Below are positions 23,220-32,976 of a stretch of 64,000 nucleotides of DNA, piece after piece. A model generated the notes under the pieces. It was given only the letters and a program-made list of their open reading frames with translations. It had not been told where the DNA came from and searched no databases. The stretch is taken from positions 60,996-124,995 of the forward strand of contig NZ_JAUSTI010000016.1 of NCBI RefSeq assembly GCF_030812775.1, in the 5' to 3' direction. The stretch is from Paenibacillus tundrae (lineage in GTDB: Bacteria; Bacillota; Bacilli; Paenibacillales; Paenibacillaceae). The stretch's first letter is position 1. Each line of letters opens with the position of its first letter. The position numbers and the translations under genes are program-made.

Positions 23220-24914
23220 TTATTGCTCAAAGGCGACTTTGAAGGTCGTTCCTTTGCCTTCTTCCGATTCAACAGTAATTGTTCCGTTATGCCGTTCAAC
23301 AATACTCAGACACATCGATAACCCTAACCCCGTGCCTTTTGCTTTTGTCGTGTAGAACGGTTCAAATAGCTTTTCCTGAGCTGCTTGTGGTATGCCTAAG
23401 CCCGTATCCCGTACACAGAGCTCTACTTTATCATCCACAACACGGGTTTCTAGGGTTAATACCCCCTTCTCACACATCGCTTCCATCCCATTGCGAGCCA
23501 GATTAAGCACAACCTGCTTAATTTCTTTGGAATTCAAATGTAACTTCGGTACATTATGCGCTAACATAAGCTCGATGCTCTGACCTCTCAGGTTCGCATC
23601 TGCCCACAATAATGGACTGAGTTCATGGATAATATCATGGAGCTGATATTCCTCTTTCTCGGCAATGCGATCTTGAGCAAGCGACAGAAAGTCATTAATA
23701 ATGCTGTTCGCCCGGTCCAGCTCCTCCAGCACAATGCGATAATAGTGATCCAGCGTATCGGGACTCTTCTCCTGCATTAATTGAAGGAAGCCACGTACAA
23801 CTGCCATCGGATTTCGAACTTCGTGCGTAATGCTCGCCGCCATCTGCCCCACTAAACTCAAACGGTCTACATTGTCGAGCTCACTTCGTAGCATCTCTAG
23901 TTCAGTAATATCCTGAATAATTAACATTGCTCCAGTGACCTCTCTAGACTGGTCGGTCGAGAATGCATAGATGGGTACCGTTCTTGATTGAAATACATGG
24001 GAACCGTAACGTACGGTTAATCCATCGACTTCACCATGAACAAGGGCTTTGTGAATACTTCTTTCCATTTTGTCAGCCTGAGCTTGTTCTACAAATTGAC
24101 TGGCTGGGTGGCCGATTAAATCTGGCGTTGTTGTACACGGGAGCTGTTCCTTTGCGGTCTGTTCCATCGTATCGTTGACGAATTTCACATTTCCTTGTTT
24201 ATCTACAGTAGCAATGGATAAGGGCACAGCGTTGAGAATCTGATGAAGTTGTTCCGTTTCCGATATGTACTGATGATGGACTTCTGATAAGTGATGCTCG
24301 AGACCACGGTAATGCTTCATATGTTCAATCCAAAGGACGCTGCAGGCTGCTACCATAATGGCGCCTAGCGTATAACCTAGTGTAATCAATATACTTGGAA
24401 AAAGGGTTAACGAAGGATTGCTGTCCATCAGCAGAATGCACAGTACACTGGCTACAACTAGCCCTGTTGCAGTTATGGAGATGACCATCGTCATTTTGCG
24501 AGTACGTGTATAATGCTTGAATCGTCCTGCTGACAACCATACAATAGGATAGAGAAGAATACCTGTTTGAACTAGAAATCCGTACAGATTATAGGAATGC
24601 GCAAAGAGGCAGTAGTATAATAAATGAAGAATGGATAACGTCAAGCCAATTGCGGGTTTGCAGTATAATATGGCAAGTGTAAGAGGTACAATACTTAAGG
24701 AGATTGGAATATTTCCAATATTGGCATGTAGAGCAAAGAGCAAACAGAGCAGCATGCTTAACGCGCTGGTAATTGCAAGACCGATCTGCATCATTCCGGT
24801 ACGTTCGAGCTTGGCCATCGTTTGCTTGATGATCCCAAGATAAAATAAGGGAATTAGGAATACTGCTGCACCTGCCAGCAGCATTTGTAAAAGAATGTCT
24901 TTCAAAGCAACCAC
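23220..24914 (-). CDS. Membrane PAS-domain sensor histidine kinase (KinB/KinE-like)
   Basis: About 564 residues. The first 200 hold roughly seven membrane helices; then a PAS domain (about 225-340, PLSIATVDKQGNVKFVNDTME), a HisKA helix with the phospho-His in ASITHEVRNPMAVVRGFLQLM, and an ATPase domain (NLARNGMEAM, DTGLGIP, TGLGLSM). There is no response regulator nearby, as for sporulation phosphorelay kinases. GAGGAGGG lies about 10 bases before a GTG at 24914; the ORF could extend to 24950 but that start lacks a binding site. Confidence 0.88.
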   Translation of the reverse strand: MVALKDILLQMLLAGAAVFLIPLFYLGIIKQTMAKLERTGMMQIGLAITSALSMLLCLLFALHANIGNIPISLSIVPLTLAILYCKPAIGLTLSILHLLYYCLFAHSYNLYGFLVQTGILLYPIVWLSAGRFKHYTRTRKMTMVISITATGLVVASVLCILLMDSNPSLTLFPSILITLGYTLGAIMVAACSVLWIEHMKHYRGLEHHLSEVHHQYISETEQLHQILNAVPLSIATVDKQGNVKFVNDTMEQTAKEQLPCTTTPDLIGHPASQFVEQAQADKMERSIHKALVHGEVDGLTVRYGSHVFQSRTVPIYAFSTDQSREVTGAMLIIQDITELEMLRSELDNVDRLSLVGQMAASITHEVRNPMAVVRGFLQLMQEKSPDTLDHYYRIVLEELDRANSIINDFLSLAQDRIAEKEEYQLHDIIHELSPLLWADANLRGQSIELMLAHNVPKLHLNSKEIKQVVLNLARNGMEAMCEKGVLTLETRVVDDKVELCVRDTGLGIPQAAQEKLFEPFYTTKAKGTGLGLSMCLSIVERHNGTITVESEEGKGTTFKVAFEQ

Positions 24915-25209
24915 TATGCCATCTCCCTCCTCGCCTGTACATTCCCTCATTATTTCTGATTAAAACATAGGCGACAGTATATTACAATATATCCCTTAAA
25001 ACTGCATAATAGAACTTGAAATACACTATGAATGGTCAAAAAACTGAACCATTTAGGCATAATCCTGCATGATTCGATGTTTAACATTCTAGGCACAAGA
25101 TATAGATAAACTAGGTCATCTAAATCTATATCTGGCTATATGCAATTCCACTGTAGATAGATGGCAAATGGATTTTACAAAATCAATATAAAAAGAAGGT
25201 AATTATTGT

Positions 25210-26478
25210 ATGTATGATGTAATCGTAATCGGTGGCGGGTCTGCTGGTCTTATGGCCTCCGTTGCCGCTGCTGAGCATGGAGCTTCTGTGCTTCTGCTGG
25301 ATAAAGGCGACCAACTGGGGCGCAAGCTGGGTATCTCTGGTGGGGGTCGCTGTAATGTGACCAATGCGAAGGAAACAGATGAATTGATCCGGCATATCCC
25401 CGGCAATGGGCGCTTTTTATATAGTTCTTTTCAAAATTTGGACAATCAGGGCATTATGCGTTTTTTCGAGAATCTAGGAATTGCCCTCAAAGAAGAGGAT
25501 AATGGGAGAATGTTTCCTGTGACAGACAAAGCCAAAACGGTTGTTGATGCATTAGTAGGTAAAATCGTCTCCCTCGGTGTAAAAATTCGCACCAAAGAAC
25601 CCGTGAAAGAGCTTATTCATAATGGTCAACAAGTTCAGGGTGTAAAGCTAGCTTCTGGGGAGACTGTGCCTGGACGCTCGGTCGTTATCGCCACTGGAGG
25701 TAAGTCTGTACCTCAAACTGGATCAACCGGTGATGGTTATCCATGGGCTGAATCTGCTGGGCATACGATCACCGAGCTATATCCAACAGAAGTGCCCATC
25801 GTCTCTGGTGAGAGTTGGATTCAATCCAAAGAGTTACAGGGATTATCACTACGAGACGTAGGACTTTCCGTTCTCGATGCCAAAGGGAAGTCTGTCATTT
25901 CCCATCGAGGGGATATGATTTTCACCCATTTTGGTGTATCCGGCCCTATTGCGCTACGTTGCAGTCAGTTCATTCGTAAAGTTCAGATGAAATCGGGGAA
26001 TCCGCAAGTCATGATGAGCATTGATCTATTCCCAGATCTATCTCCTGGTGCTTTGGAAAATAAGGTTCAGCAGGTACTGGAACAAGAATCCCGCAAAGCC
26101 GTCAAAAACATCTTGAAAACATGGGTTCCTGAACGCATGATCCCTTTACTGATGAGACGTGCTGAGATCAGCGACGACCTTACCTATCACCATTTTCCTA
26201 AAGGTACACTTAGTACACTATGCGGTCTAATGAAATCTTTTACCTTCCGTGTAGACGGAACTCGCTCGCTCAAAGAGGCCTTTGTGACGGGCGGCGGAGT
26301 CCACTTAAAGGAGATATACCCTAAAACGATGGAATCCAAGCTACTGCCTGGACTATTCTTTTGCGGTGAGGTTCTGGACATTCATGGTTACACCGGCGGT
26401 TATAATATCACGGCTGCCTTCTCTACAGGCTACACGGCTGGTATGCATGCGGCTGAATACAAACACGCTCGTGTATAA
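25210..26478 (+). CDS. FAD-dependent flavoprotein of the HI0933/YtfP (BaiN-like) family
   Basis: 422 residues. The FAD dinucleotide fold is at the start (VIVIGGGSAGLMASVAAAEHG), then the family signature GRKLGISGGGRCNVTNA, and at the end GLFFCGEVLDIHGYTGGYNITAAFSTGYTAG. The physiological substrate of these proteins in Bacillales is unknown. Single gene with a good terminator behind it. Confidence 0.9.
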   Translation: MYDVIVIGGGSAGLMASVAAAEHGASVLLLDKGDQLGRKLGISGGGRCNVTNAKETDELIRHIPGNGRFLYSSFQNLDNQGIMRFFENLGIALKEEDNGRMFPVTDKAKTVVDALVGKIVSLGVKIRTKEPVKELIHNGQQVQGVKLASGETVPGRSVVIATGGKSVPQTGSTGDGYPWAESAGHTITELYPTEVPIVSGESWIQSKELQGLSLRDVGLSVLDAKGKSVISHRGDMIFTHFGVSGPIALRCSQFIRKVQMKSGNPQVMMSIDLFPDLSPGALENKVQQVLEQESRKAVKNILKTWVPERMIPLLMRRAEISDDLTYHHFPKGTLSTLCGLMKSFTFRVDGTRSLKEAFVTGGGVHLKEIYPKTMESKLLPGLFFCGEVLDIHGYTGGYNITAAFSTGYTAGMHAAEYKHARV

Positions 26479-26573
26479 CTAGTTAACAGTGATTTGAGGA
26501 TGACGATAAGCTAAACTTGAGGGATCTATCTAATCAATTGCACGAATGAGCTACACGTAAAAATAAACAACCT

Positions 26574-26616
26574 AAAGACCTCGAAATCCCAATAGGTGAT
26601 TTGGAGGTCTTTTTTA
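26574..26616 (+). terminator. Terminator of the HI0933-family gene
   Basis: AAAGACCTC / GAGGTCTTT stem with T run. Confidence 0.88.
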
Positions 26617-26713
26617 GCTTCTAATCGTTTGTCGGAAGACTGTTACCTGTGACTTCATATTTCTAGTTTCTTTTGGAATACATTGAAGTTTTGATAACCA
26701 TCAAAGAACCGTT

Positions 26714-27100
26714 TTACGCCTTCACACTGCCTGAGAAACCATCTACTGAATCATCAAATGTAGGATCGTTATCTCGGTTATGCTGAGTCTGTCCAGAAGG
26801 ACTCTCCTGTAATCCAGTTGCGTACCCTTCACTCCAATCCTCATTCACCATATGTGCTGGAATGGAGAATTCCTGAAATGCGTTAGCAGCATCTGCTGCA
26901 GAAGCAAATACGGCGCTTCCCCCATGAGATTGTACAATCTCTACAGCCGACTGAGGATCTTGACGATCCGTAGGAATGTACAGTTCGAGTGGCCCAGACT
27001 GATAAGGCTTATAACCAAGCTCATTCAGTGTTGCTTGTGCGGCAAGCAACGCATTGGGGTCTGCAAACTGTACTTGAATTTCACCATCACTCATCATCAT
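26714..27100 (-). CDS. Hypothetical protein, 128 aa
   Basis: The N-terminal 70 residues (EIQVQFADPNALLAAQATLNELGYKPYQSGPLELYI) look like a small beta-alpha-beta domain; the C-terminus is acidic and low-complexity (GQTQHNRDNDPTFDDSVDG). AAGGAGG lies 6 bases before the first of three consecutive ATG codons at 27100. Family unknown. Single gene. Confidence 0.65.
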   Translation of the reverse strand: MMMSDGEIQVQFADPNALLAAQATLNELGYKPYQSGPLELYIPTDRQDPQSAVEIVQSHGGSAVFASAADAANAFQEFSIPAHMVNEDWSEGYATGLQESPSGQTQHNRDNDPTFDDSVDGFSGSVKA

Positions 27101-27211
27101 CTTTTTCCTCCTTACGTTTGGGCTTGTCTTATCTTCCACTAATGAGATATATCTCCTATAGCATGGTCAGATATTCAGCCTGATATGCGGTTCTTGTAAG
27201 GAAGAGATGAC

Positions 27212-28471
27212 TTAGTTACTGCGAGTCAGTCGTATCCACCCTGCCACAGATAAAACGAATAGCCCACTTGCCACAACACCCACCGCGGTAAGTATACTTG
27301 CCATCCAGCCGAGCCAGGTTAACCCAAGCGCTACACCCATCAGAATGCCAATCGGCACAAAGAGCATCCGTACCATCATCAACCCTGCCCGATGCAATGC
27401 ATCTGAATCATATGAGACCAGTTGTACATAATCCGAAGTAGCAAAGTGATCCCATGAACGATAAAACATGACTGTCAGCATAATAATCAACAACCCACAC
27501 ACGATGACATTCACGGGAAAAGGAGGCAGAGCAACTGCGGCAATCGATAGACTGCCCATCTGAAAGTACAATTTTAATGTCGATGATTCGCGAAAAAAGG
27601 CTTTGTATGCCGTTTCGGCAGTACGGTTGGCAATGGTACGACTTCGCAATAGTTTGCGCGGTTTACGAAATATCATCGTTTTGGTACGCGGAGCCTTCGG
27701 TTTATTTACCGCCTGGCTGATTAAGATAGCTGTTAATTTCACCTTCGCTCGTAAGTCTTCACGCACATCCCCTTCAAACGTTCCTTGCAGCTGTAGTCGG
27801 ATACGACCGAGCAGAATGATCAGAAAGATTGTACATCCCAACGCGATGAATAGAGCACTAATCTGTGCGTAAATAGATGAGGTGACTGTGATAAAAATGA
27901 TACCCATTGCTACCGCTAGAGGAATGATCCGTATCCCGCGTCGCCATCCGTTATAACGAACTTTGATCATATGTAATGCAATGGCTTGAAACGAAGCAAC
28001 TGTACCGAACCAGATGCATAGAAGCAGGATCTCAGAAATGGACATGCCATATACCCGGTACCATAACGGTGCGGTTAGAGCAGTAACGATCAACATTTTG
28101 CCTATATGGAGTGTACACGCTCGGTACATCCCCTGACGCATTAGGGTTTGCATCCAACGCTTCTGCGATTTCAGAAATAATACATCGGCCTCTTCCACAA
28201 AAAGAAGCACACCACCCGTCAACATCACGATTTCGATGATCAGTGTTAATAATGTCAGGGGTGTATTAGAAGCCCAGAGCGGCAACGGTTTGCTCCACAG
28301 ACTGACATACCATCCAATCAGATAGAGTAAACCCGGAATCAGCAGGTATAGCCAAACAGTCCAATCTATCACAAGCTTTAGGTTCTTCCATTGTTCTCTG
28401 AGATGCTCTTTGTGCCTACGTCGATATAATCTTAAAGGTGTATACCGCCTAGATTTGGCTGCTCCATCCAC
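27212..28471 (-). CDS. ecsB: ABC transporter permease EcsB
   Basis: 419 residues with about eight membrane helices and basic loops; the N-terminal block LYRRRHKEHLREQWKNLKLVIDWTVWLYLL is typical of EcsB. Paired with EcsA it forms an ABC system that in Bacillus affects secretion, competence and intramembrane proteolysis. It starts at a GTG with GGAG 9 bases upstream, 28 bases after the ecsA stop. Confidence 0.85.
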   Translation of the reverse strand: MDGAAKSRRYTPLRLYRRRHKEHLREQWKNLKLVIDWTVWLYLLIPGLLYLIGWYVSLWSKPLPLWASNTPLTLLTLIIEIVMLTGGVLLFVEEADVLFLKSQKRWMQTLMRQGMYRACTLHIGKMLIVTALTAPLWYRVYGMSISEILLLCIWFGTVASFQAIALHMIKVRYNGWRRGIRIIPLAVAMGIIFITVTSSIYAQISALFIALGCTIFLIILLGRIRLQLQGTFEGDVREDLRAKVKLTAILISQAVNKPKAPRTKTMIFRKPRKLLRSRTIANRTAETAYKAFFRESSTLKLYFQMGSLSIAAVALPPFPVNVIVCGLLIIMLTVMFYRSWDHFATSDYVQLVSYDSDALHRAGLMMVRMLFVPIGILMGVALGLTWLGWMASILTAVGVVASGLFVLSVAGWIRLTRSN

Positions 28472-28499
28472 CTCTATCAGCTCCTCTCCATCCTTGGTA

Positions 28500-29234
28500 T
28501 CAGGAAGTCAGTATGTCAAAACAGTCAAATAACGATGCTTCTGGCAGCTCTGCTACAGCCCGAATCTCATCTAGCGTTCCTTCTGCAGCCGAGTGTCCTG
28601 CATGGATGAGGATAAAACGATCACATATCCGCTCCGCCGTATCTAACACATGTGTCGACATCAGAACCCCTGCACCCCGCAAGCGTTCCTCATCCAGTAG
28701 CTTCAGGAAATCCTTCGTCGCACGCGGATCTAAACCAATGAAAGGCTCGTCTACAATATATACATCCGGGGAGGAGAGAAATCCGATCATCAGCATCATT
28801 TTTTGACGCATGCCTTTGGAGAAACTGGCGGGCAGATCATCTCGAACATGATCCATGCCGAATCGAACCAGCAGCTCTTCTGCTCTAGTAATGAATATAT
28901 CCTCTTCCATTTCATATGCAGCAGCAGCCAGATCAAGATGTTCCCACAGCGTCATATACTCGTAAAAAACAGGCTGTTCCGGAATATACGCGTAACGCCC
29001 CTTTCTCCCAATCCTCACCTCATAATTGGCATGTTCAAGTAGACCTAACATCGTCTTAATCGTGGTACTTTTACCCGCTCCGTTCGGGCCGATGATACCC
29101 ACCAGCTCACCAGGTGACACATGAATATGGATGTTTCGGATCGTAGACTGCCCTGCCACATAACCAGCTTCACTAATATGTACGTCCAACACAGACTCTT
29201 GAAGAGATATCATGCTTTCATTTGCTGTCTCCAT
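28500..29234 (-). CDS. ecsA: ABC transporter ATP-binding protein EcsA
   Basis: 244 residues. Walker A GPNGAGKST, signature FSKGMRQKMM (in place of LSGGQ), Walker B VYIVDEPFIGLDP and the switch His in STHVLD. It is the energy subunit for EcsB, whose gene follows. AGGAG lies 8 bases before the ATG at 29234; the GTG three codons earlier overlaps that site. Confidence 0.9.
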   Translation of the reverse strand: METANESMISLQESVLDVHISEAGYVAGQSTIRNIHIHVSPGELVGIIGPNGAGKSTTIKTMLGLLEHANYEVRIGRKGRYAYIPEQPVFYEYMTLWEHLDLAAAAYEMEEDIFITRAEELLVRFGMDHVRDDLPASFSKGMRQKMMLMIGFLSSPDVYIVDEPFIGLDPRATKDFLKLLDEERLRGAGVLMSTHVLDTAERICDRFILIHAGHSAAEGTLDEIRAVAELPEASLFDCFDILTS

Positions 29235-29336
29235 ACTACTCACTCCTATCCTAATTCGGTGCTCGGTTGCTTCTTTCTTATTATTGTAATTCAGTTATGG
29301 AGTTAAATGTTTGATCATTTTAGGCATTTCATTATA

Positions 29337-29372
29337 GAAAAAAAGAAGCAGGGGTTCCGGAGCCCCTGCTTC
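29337..29372 (-). terminator. Terminator of the 43-residue-repeat gene
   Basis: GAAGCAGGGG / CCCCTGCTTC stem and a long minus-strand T run. It separates the secreted repeat gene from ecsA. Confidence 0.9.
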
Positions 29373-29397
29373 TTCCTATTAGAGTGAAAATCTCATA

Positions 29398-30570
29398 TTA
29401 CCGATTGTTCTCCACCACAGTCATCGTTTCACTTTCACCTTCTGCGTTAGCGTTTAGACCCAGATCCAGTGCACCACGGCTTTCGCTTGCATAGCGGCTG
29501 TTCGTGGTACGTTCACGGTCATTCACGCTGTTGTTGCGTTCAGATTGAGCCATTGTTGCAATCTCGCCTTCCGCTTTTGCGTTCAGACCCAGATCCAACG
29601 CACCACGGGTTTCGCTTGCATAGCTGCTGCTCGTCGTACGTTCACGGTCATTCACGCTGTTGTTGCGTTCGGATTGAGCCATTGTTGCACTCTCGCCTTC
29701 CGCTTTTGCGTTCAGACCCAGATCCAACGCACCACGGCTTTCGCTTGCATAGCTACTGCTCGTCGTACGTTCACGGTCATTCACGCTATTGTTGCGTTCA
29801 GATTGAGCCATTGTTGCACTCTCGCCTTCCGCTTTTGCGTTCAGACCCAGATCCAGTGCACCACGGCTTTCACTCGCATAGCTGCTGCTCGTCGTACGTT
29901 CACGGTCATTCATGCTGTTATTGCGTTCAGATTGAGCCCACGTCGCACTCTCGCCTTTCGCATTTACGTTCAGACCAAGATCCAACGCGCCACGGCTTTC
30001 GCTTGCATAGCTGCTGCTCGTAGTACGTTCACGATCTTTCACGCTGTTGGTGCGTTCAGATTGAGCCCATGTGGCACTCTCACCTTCCGCTTTTGCGTTC
30101 AGACCCAGATCCAGTGCACCACGGCTTTCACTCGCATAGCTACTGTTCACATTACGCTCATCGCCGTTTCGTGAATAATCGCTCATCGTTGTACCTTCTC
30201 CCGAGACATTGGCATTCAGGCCAAGACCTAACTTGCCTGAGCTAGTGCGCTCACTTGTATAATCGGAAGAATGACTATTGTAACGGCTTGTACTCTCAGA
30301 CGATACGCCAGCATTCAGCCCCAGATCCAAGTTCAATGCTCCGGTTGCACTTGATGAACCTCCATAGCTGCCTTGATTGCCGTAACTTGTATCACGTTGT
30401 CCTGACAGTAGAGATCCTAACTCTAGACGCAAACCTGCATTTAGATCCAGATTACCATTGCTGTTATTACTATAACTGTCTGCATAAGTTGCCTGCGTAG
30501 CTCCCAGCAATCCAGCAACCAACGTACCCGACAATACCGACAATTTTACCCAACGATTCACTTTTTTCAT
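29398..30570 (-). CDS. Secreted protein with 43-residue repeats
   Basis: 390 residues. Sec signal peptide (MKKVNRWVKLSVLSGTLVAG, cleavage likely after ATYA). The mature part has a diverged repeat region and then five almost identical 43-residue units plus a partial sixth (YASESRGALDLGLNAKAEGE, SATMAQSERNNSVNDRERTT). Each has a hydrophobic GALDLGLN core and a Ser/Asn/Arg-rich spacer. No cysteines, no LPxTG, no known domain. AAGGAG lies 11 bases before the ATG. It sits 45 bases downstream of a second secreted repeat gene, probably in one operon. Confidence 0.75.
   Translation of the reverse strand: MKKVNRWVKLSVLSGTLVAGLLGATQATYADSYSNNSNGNLDLNAGLRLELGSLLSGQRDTSYGNQGSYGGSSSATGALNLDLGLNAGVSSESTSRYNSHSSDYTSERTSSGKLGLGLNANVSGEGTTMSDYSRNGDERNVNSSYASESRGALDLGLNAKAEGESATWAQSERTNSVKDRERTTSSSYASESRGALDLGLNVNAKGESATWAQSERNNSMNDRERTTSSSYASESRGALDLGLNAKAEGESATMAQSERNNSVNDRERTTSSSYASESRGALDLGLNAKAEGESATMAQSERNNSVNDRERTTSSSYASETRGALDLGLNAKAEGEIATMAQSERNNSVNDRERTTNSRYASESRGALDLGLNANAEGESETMTVVENNR
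29400..30150. repeat. Tandem 129-bp coding repeats
   Basis: The same landmark (TTCACGGTCATTCACGCT-type) recurs at 29512, 29641, 29770, 29899 and 30028, exactly 129 bases apart, so the units are in frame and recently homogenised. Confidence 0.9.
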
Positions 30571-30615
30571 GATAATATACACTCCTTCTCATTTTTGGTT
30601 GAATTAACGCCAGTG

Positions 30616-31962
30616 TTATTGAGAGAAAGAGGTATATTGCGGCGGCCGCCCTGGCGGCGCTTGTGACCATTGACTGAATCCATCGAGCTGTTCTATTCGA
30701 AAGCCAACATCATCATCTGACAAGACTTGGTTCTTTATTGCTCCCGGAAGTGCAGCAGTTGGAGCGGTTGCTCCACCTCCATTTGCACCAGACGAGCTTG
30801 AGCTTGTACCCGTATAAGCACTAACTGCTGGAGAAGTTACTGCCACATTCCAGCTTGTTGATTGCTCTGCACGTGGCTGCAAGGGAGACACTACACGTGT
30901 GTCTGCTTTATTCACACTTGCATCTGCCTTACTCTGTACTTGCTCAGTAACAATCGGTTTCACAGATGGTTGATCAATAAGAAACTGCTCGTTATCTGGC
31001 AATCCTACATTCACATCAGAATGTTGAATCAGATCGGCTCTTTCCACTGATAATGCCTGCGGGACAATACCTTCTGGACGGAGAGCCGATTCAGGGGTAA
31101 CTTCAGTCACCTTGCCTGTAACCTGTACTACATCTTGTCCTTCTGTGTTGTCCGGGGATGATGCCATATCAGAAGATTCAATAGTATTCGGAATTAGAGC
31201 TTTCGGTGTTTCCACATCCACCGGGTGTTCTGATGTACTCGCAGGGCGTTCCGGCTTCACCGAGGGAATGTCCACCGATCCTTTACCAGGATCAACTTCT
31301 GAGGATACACCTACGGCTGGAACTGATGCTTCCACCGATGGAAGCTGAACTTTACCTTTACGCAGATCTACACCAGAGGAAGAGACATTCACCGAAGTCA
31401 CTTCAGGTACATCTACCTTTACGGAAGGTAGTTCAACCTTGCCCTGCCGAAGGTCTGTTTTCACAGCAGACGTCTCTGCTTGAAAGACCTCGGGTACCTC
31501 TGCGGTAACGCTAGGCAAGGAAGCTATTCCTTCGTTCAGGTTGACCTGACTGCTCGATACATCTGCCCGAATTATCGGTGTATCCGCCTGCACAGACGGC
31601 AGTTCTACGGTTCCCTTATTGGCATCGATACCAATCTCTGATGTTCCAGCCGATCCAAGCGGTGTATCTACCTTAAGCTCAGATACACTCAGCTTGCCTG
31701 CCGAAGCATCCGCTTTGATCAATGGAACCTCAACATCCAGTAATGGTGTTGATACCGATACGGATGGAGTCAGGTTCAACCCACCTTCCGAATCACGTGA
31801 GAACAAATTCAGCGACAATCCATTGGAGGATTTTTCTGAAGCGGCCTGAGCATCACCCGCATAAACATGCGATGAACCCAAACTTATTACCAAGGCTCCT
31901 GTAATGACAGCCAGTGGTATACTGGCAAGACGTACAATCGATCTGGGTAGCTTTACCTTCAA
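30616..31962 (-). CDS. Secreted protein with LPSV/VPxV repeats
   Basis: 448 residues. Signal peptide (RSIVRLASIPLAVITGALVI..SSHVYA). Residues about 90-235 have some five units of roughly 28 residues built as DLRKGKVQLPSVEASVPAV, alternating short beta strands with Gly and Pro turns; the C-terminal half is Ser/Thr/Val-rich and disordered, ending in a Pro-rich tail. No anchor motif. It starts at a TTG with GGGGGTG upstream. Its downstream neighbour is the 43-residue-repeat protein; both have a similar strand-rich, cysteine-free repeat design, suggesting a shared extracellular assembly. Confidence 0.7.
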   Translation of the reverse strand: MKVKLPRSIVRLASIPLAVITGALVISLGSSHVYAGDAQAASEKSSNGLSLNLFSRDSEGGLNLTPSVSVSTPLLDVEVPLIKADASAGKLSVSELKVDTPLGSAGTSEIGIDANKGTVELPSVQADTPIIRADVSSSQVNLNEGIASLPSVTAEVPEVFQAETSAVKTDLRQGKVELPSVKVDVPEVTSVNVSSSGVDLRKGKVQLPSVEASVPAVGVSSEVDPGKGSVDIPSVKPERPASTSEHPVDVETPKALIPNTIESSDMASSPDNTEGQDVVQVTGKVTEVTPESALRPEGIVPQALSVERADLIQHSDVNVGLPDNEQFLIDQPSVKPIVTEQVQSKADASVNKADTRVVSPLQPRAEQSTSWNVAVTSPAVSAYTGTSSSSSGANGGGATAPTAALPGAIKNQVLSDDDVGFRIEQLDGFSQWSQAPPGRPPQYTSFSQ

Positions 31963-32406
31963 GTTGCTTCACCCCCTTTCGCTTGTTGCGTTGGTGGGAC
32001 AAGGCATATTATGAGTTTTCCCCTAGGAATAATTAGAATACAGGGATTTGTGCCTGCTCCTCATTAAACGTGAAGGCGTTTACTCAAACGGTATCGTAGC
32101 AAAAACTTTAAATTTAAAGTATCTTACCGCCTTCATCTCATTATGAGGAATGCCATTATTCAATATTGCACTCCTAGCTCCTTCTTCTCTTTCTGTTACG
32201 TTATAAATCGGAGATTGGATCACCTACATATGTATTTTATTGAAGTTGATTAATGATTAAATTTTAAATGCTAAAAATGCAGATCTTGTGACATATCGCA
32301 TGTTTTTCGTAGAATTAGAGGTTTACAATACAGTCATGGCGACAATTCGAAATCGTCAAACGTCAACGTATTACCCCATATAACTAACTGTAAAGGCGGG
32401 ATCAGC
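31963..32406. other. Divergent promoter region
   Basis: 444 bases between the secreted repeat operon (minus) and the MarR gene (plus). A perfect palindrome CTTTAAATTTAAAG lies at 32106-32119, and an imperfect one (GACAATTCGAAATCGTC) about 60 bases before the MarR ATG. No gene seen. Confidence 0.4.
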
Positions 32407-32868
32407 ATGCTAGAATTACAAGAAATTGAAACAGAACGTTCTCTTCATCTGTACCGCACCTTGGCCAAGACATTTAAGAGCGTGAATGAACACGCTGTAT
32501 CTGGAAGCAAAGTGCATGGATTCAATCCTACAGCATATGGTTTACTTGAAGTTCTGTATATGAAGGGGGCACAGCCTATTCAACAGGTTGGGGCACAGCT
32601 TCTCTTACAGAGTGGTAATGTTACGTATGTTATTGATAAGTTAGAGCAAAAAGGACTTTTACACCGTAAACACTGTCCTCAGGACAGACGGATTATATTT
32701 GTGGAATTGACAGAGGAAGGGCAGCGCACAATGGATGATATCTATCCAGGCTATGCTCACAAGATTGATCGTGCTGTCAGTGGCTTGAGCGAAGAAGATA
32801 AGACGATGCTCGCTGACTTACTAGAGCGACTGGCGATTGGCGCAGATCGGTTATCAGCCAATAGCTGA
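32407..32868 (+). CDS. MarR family transcriptional regulator
   Basis: 153 residues. Winged helix with QSGNVTYVIDKLEQKGLLHR as recognition region and the wing HCPQDRRIIFVELTEEGQ. No cysteine in the usual redox-sensing place near the N-terminus. It is convergent with a drug-efflux gene (DHA2 family), which it may or may not control; it may also repress itself through the palindromes just upstream. Confidence 0.85.
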   Translation: MLELQEIETERSLHLYRTLAKTFKSVNEHAVSGSKVHGFNPTAYGLLEVLYMKGAQPIQQVGAQLLLQSGNVTYVIDKLEQKGLLHRKHCPQDRRIIFVELTEEGQRTMDDIYPGYAHKIDRAVSGLSEEDKTMLADLLERLAIGADRLSANS

Positions 32869-32913
32869 ATAAACTTAAAAATAGCAATCTAACAAGTAGT
32901 TAATAAGTAGCAA

Positions 32914-32945
32914 AAAGGCAGCCACCTTAGGCTGCCTTTATTTAT
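32914..32945. terminator. Bidirectional terminator
   Basis: AAAGGCAGCC-ACCTTA-GGCTGCCTTT with T-rich flanks on both sides, between convergent genes. Confidence 0.88.
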
Positions 32946-32976
32946 ATTTTACATGTAGTGATGGATAGCCATTTTA

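Noticed and set aside
29400..30150. Regular repeats considered as a CRISPR array
   Set aside because: The period is 129 bases, in frame, with no unique spacers; it is a coding repeat.
29469..30174. Long open frames on the plus strand across the 43-residue repeats
   Set aside because: They are shadows of the repeat gene; the minus-strand frame has a signal peptide and a ribosome binding site, these do not.
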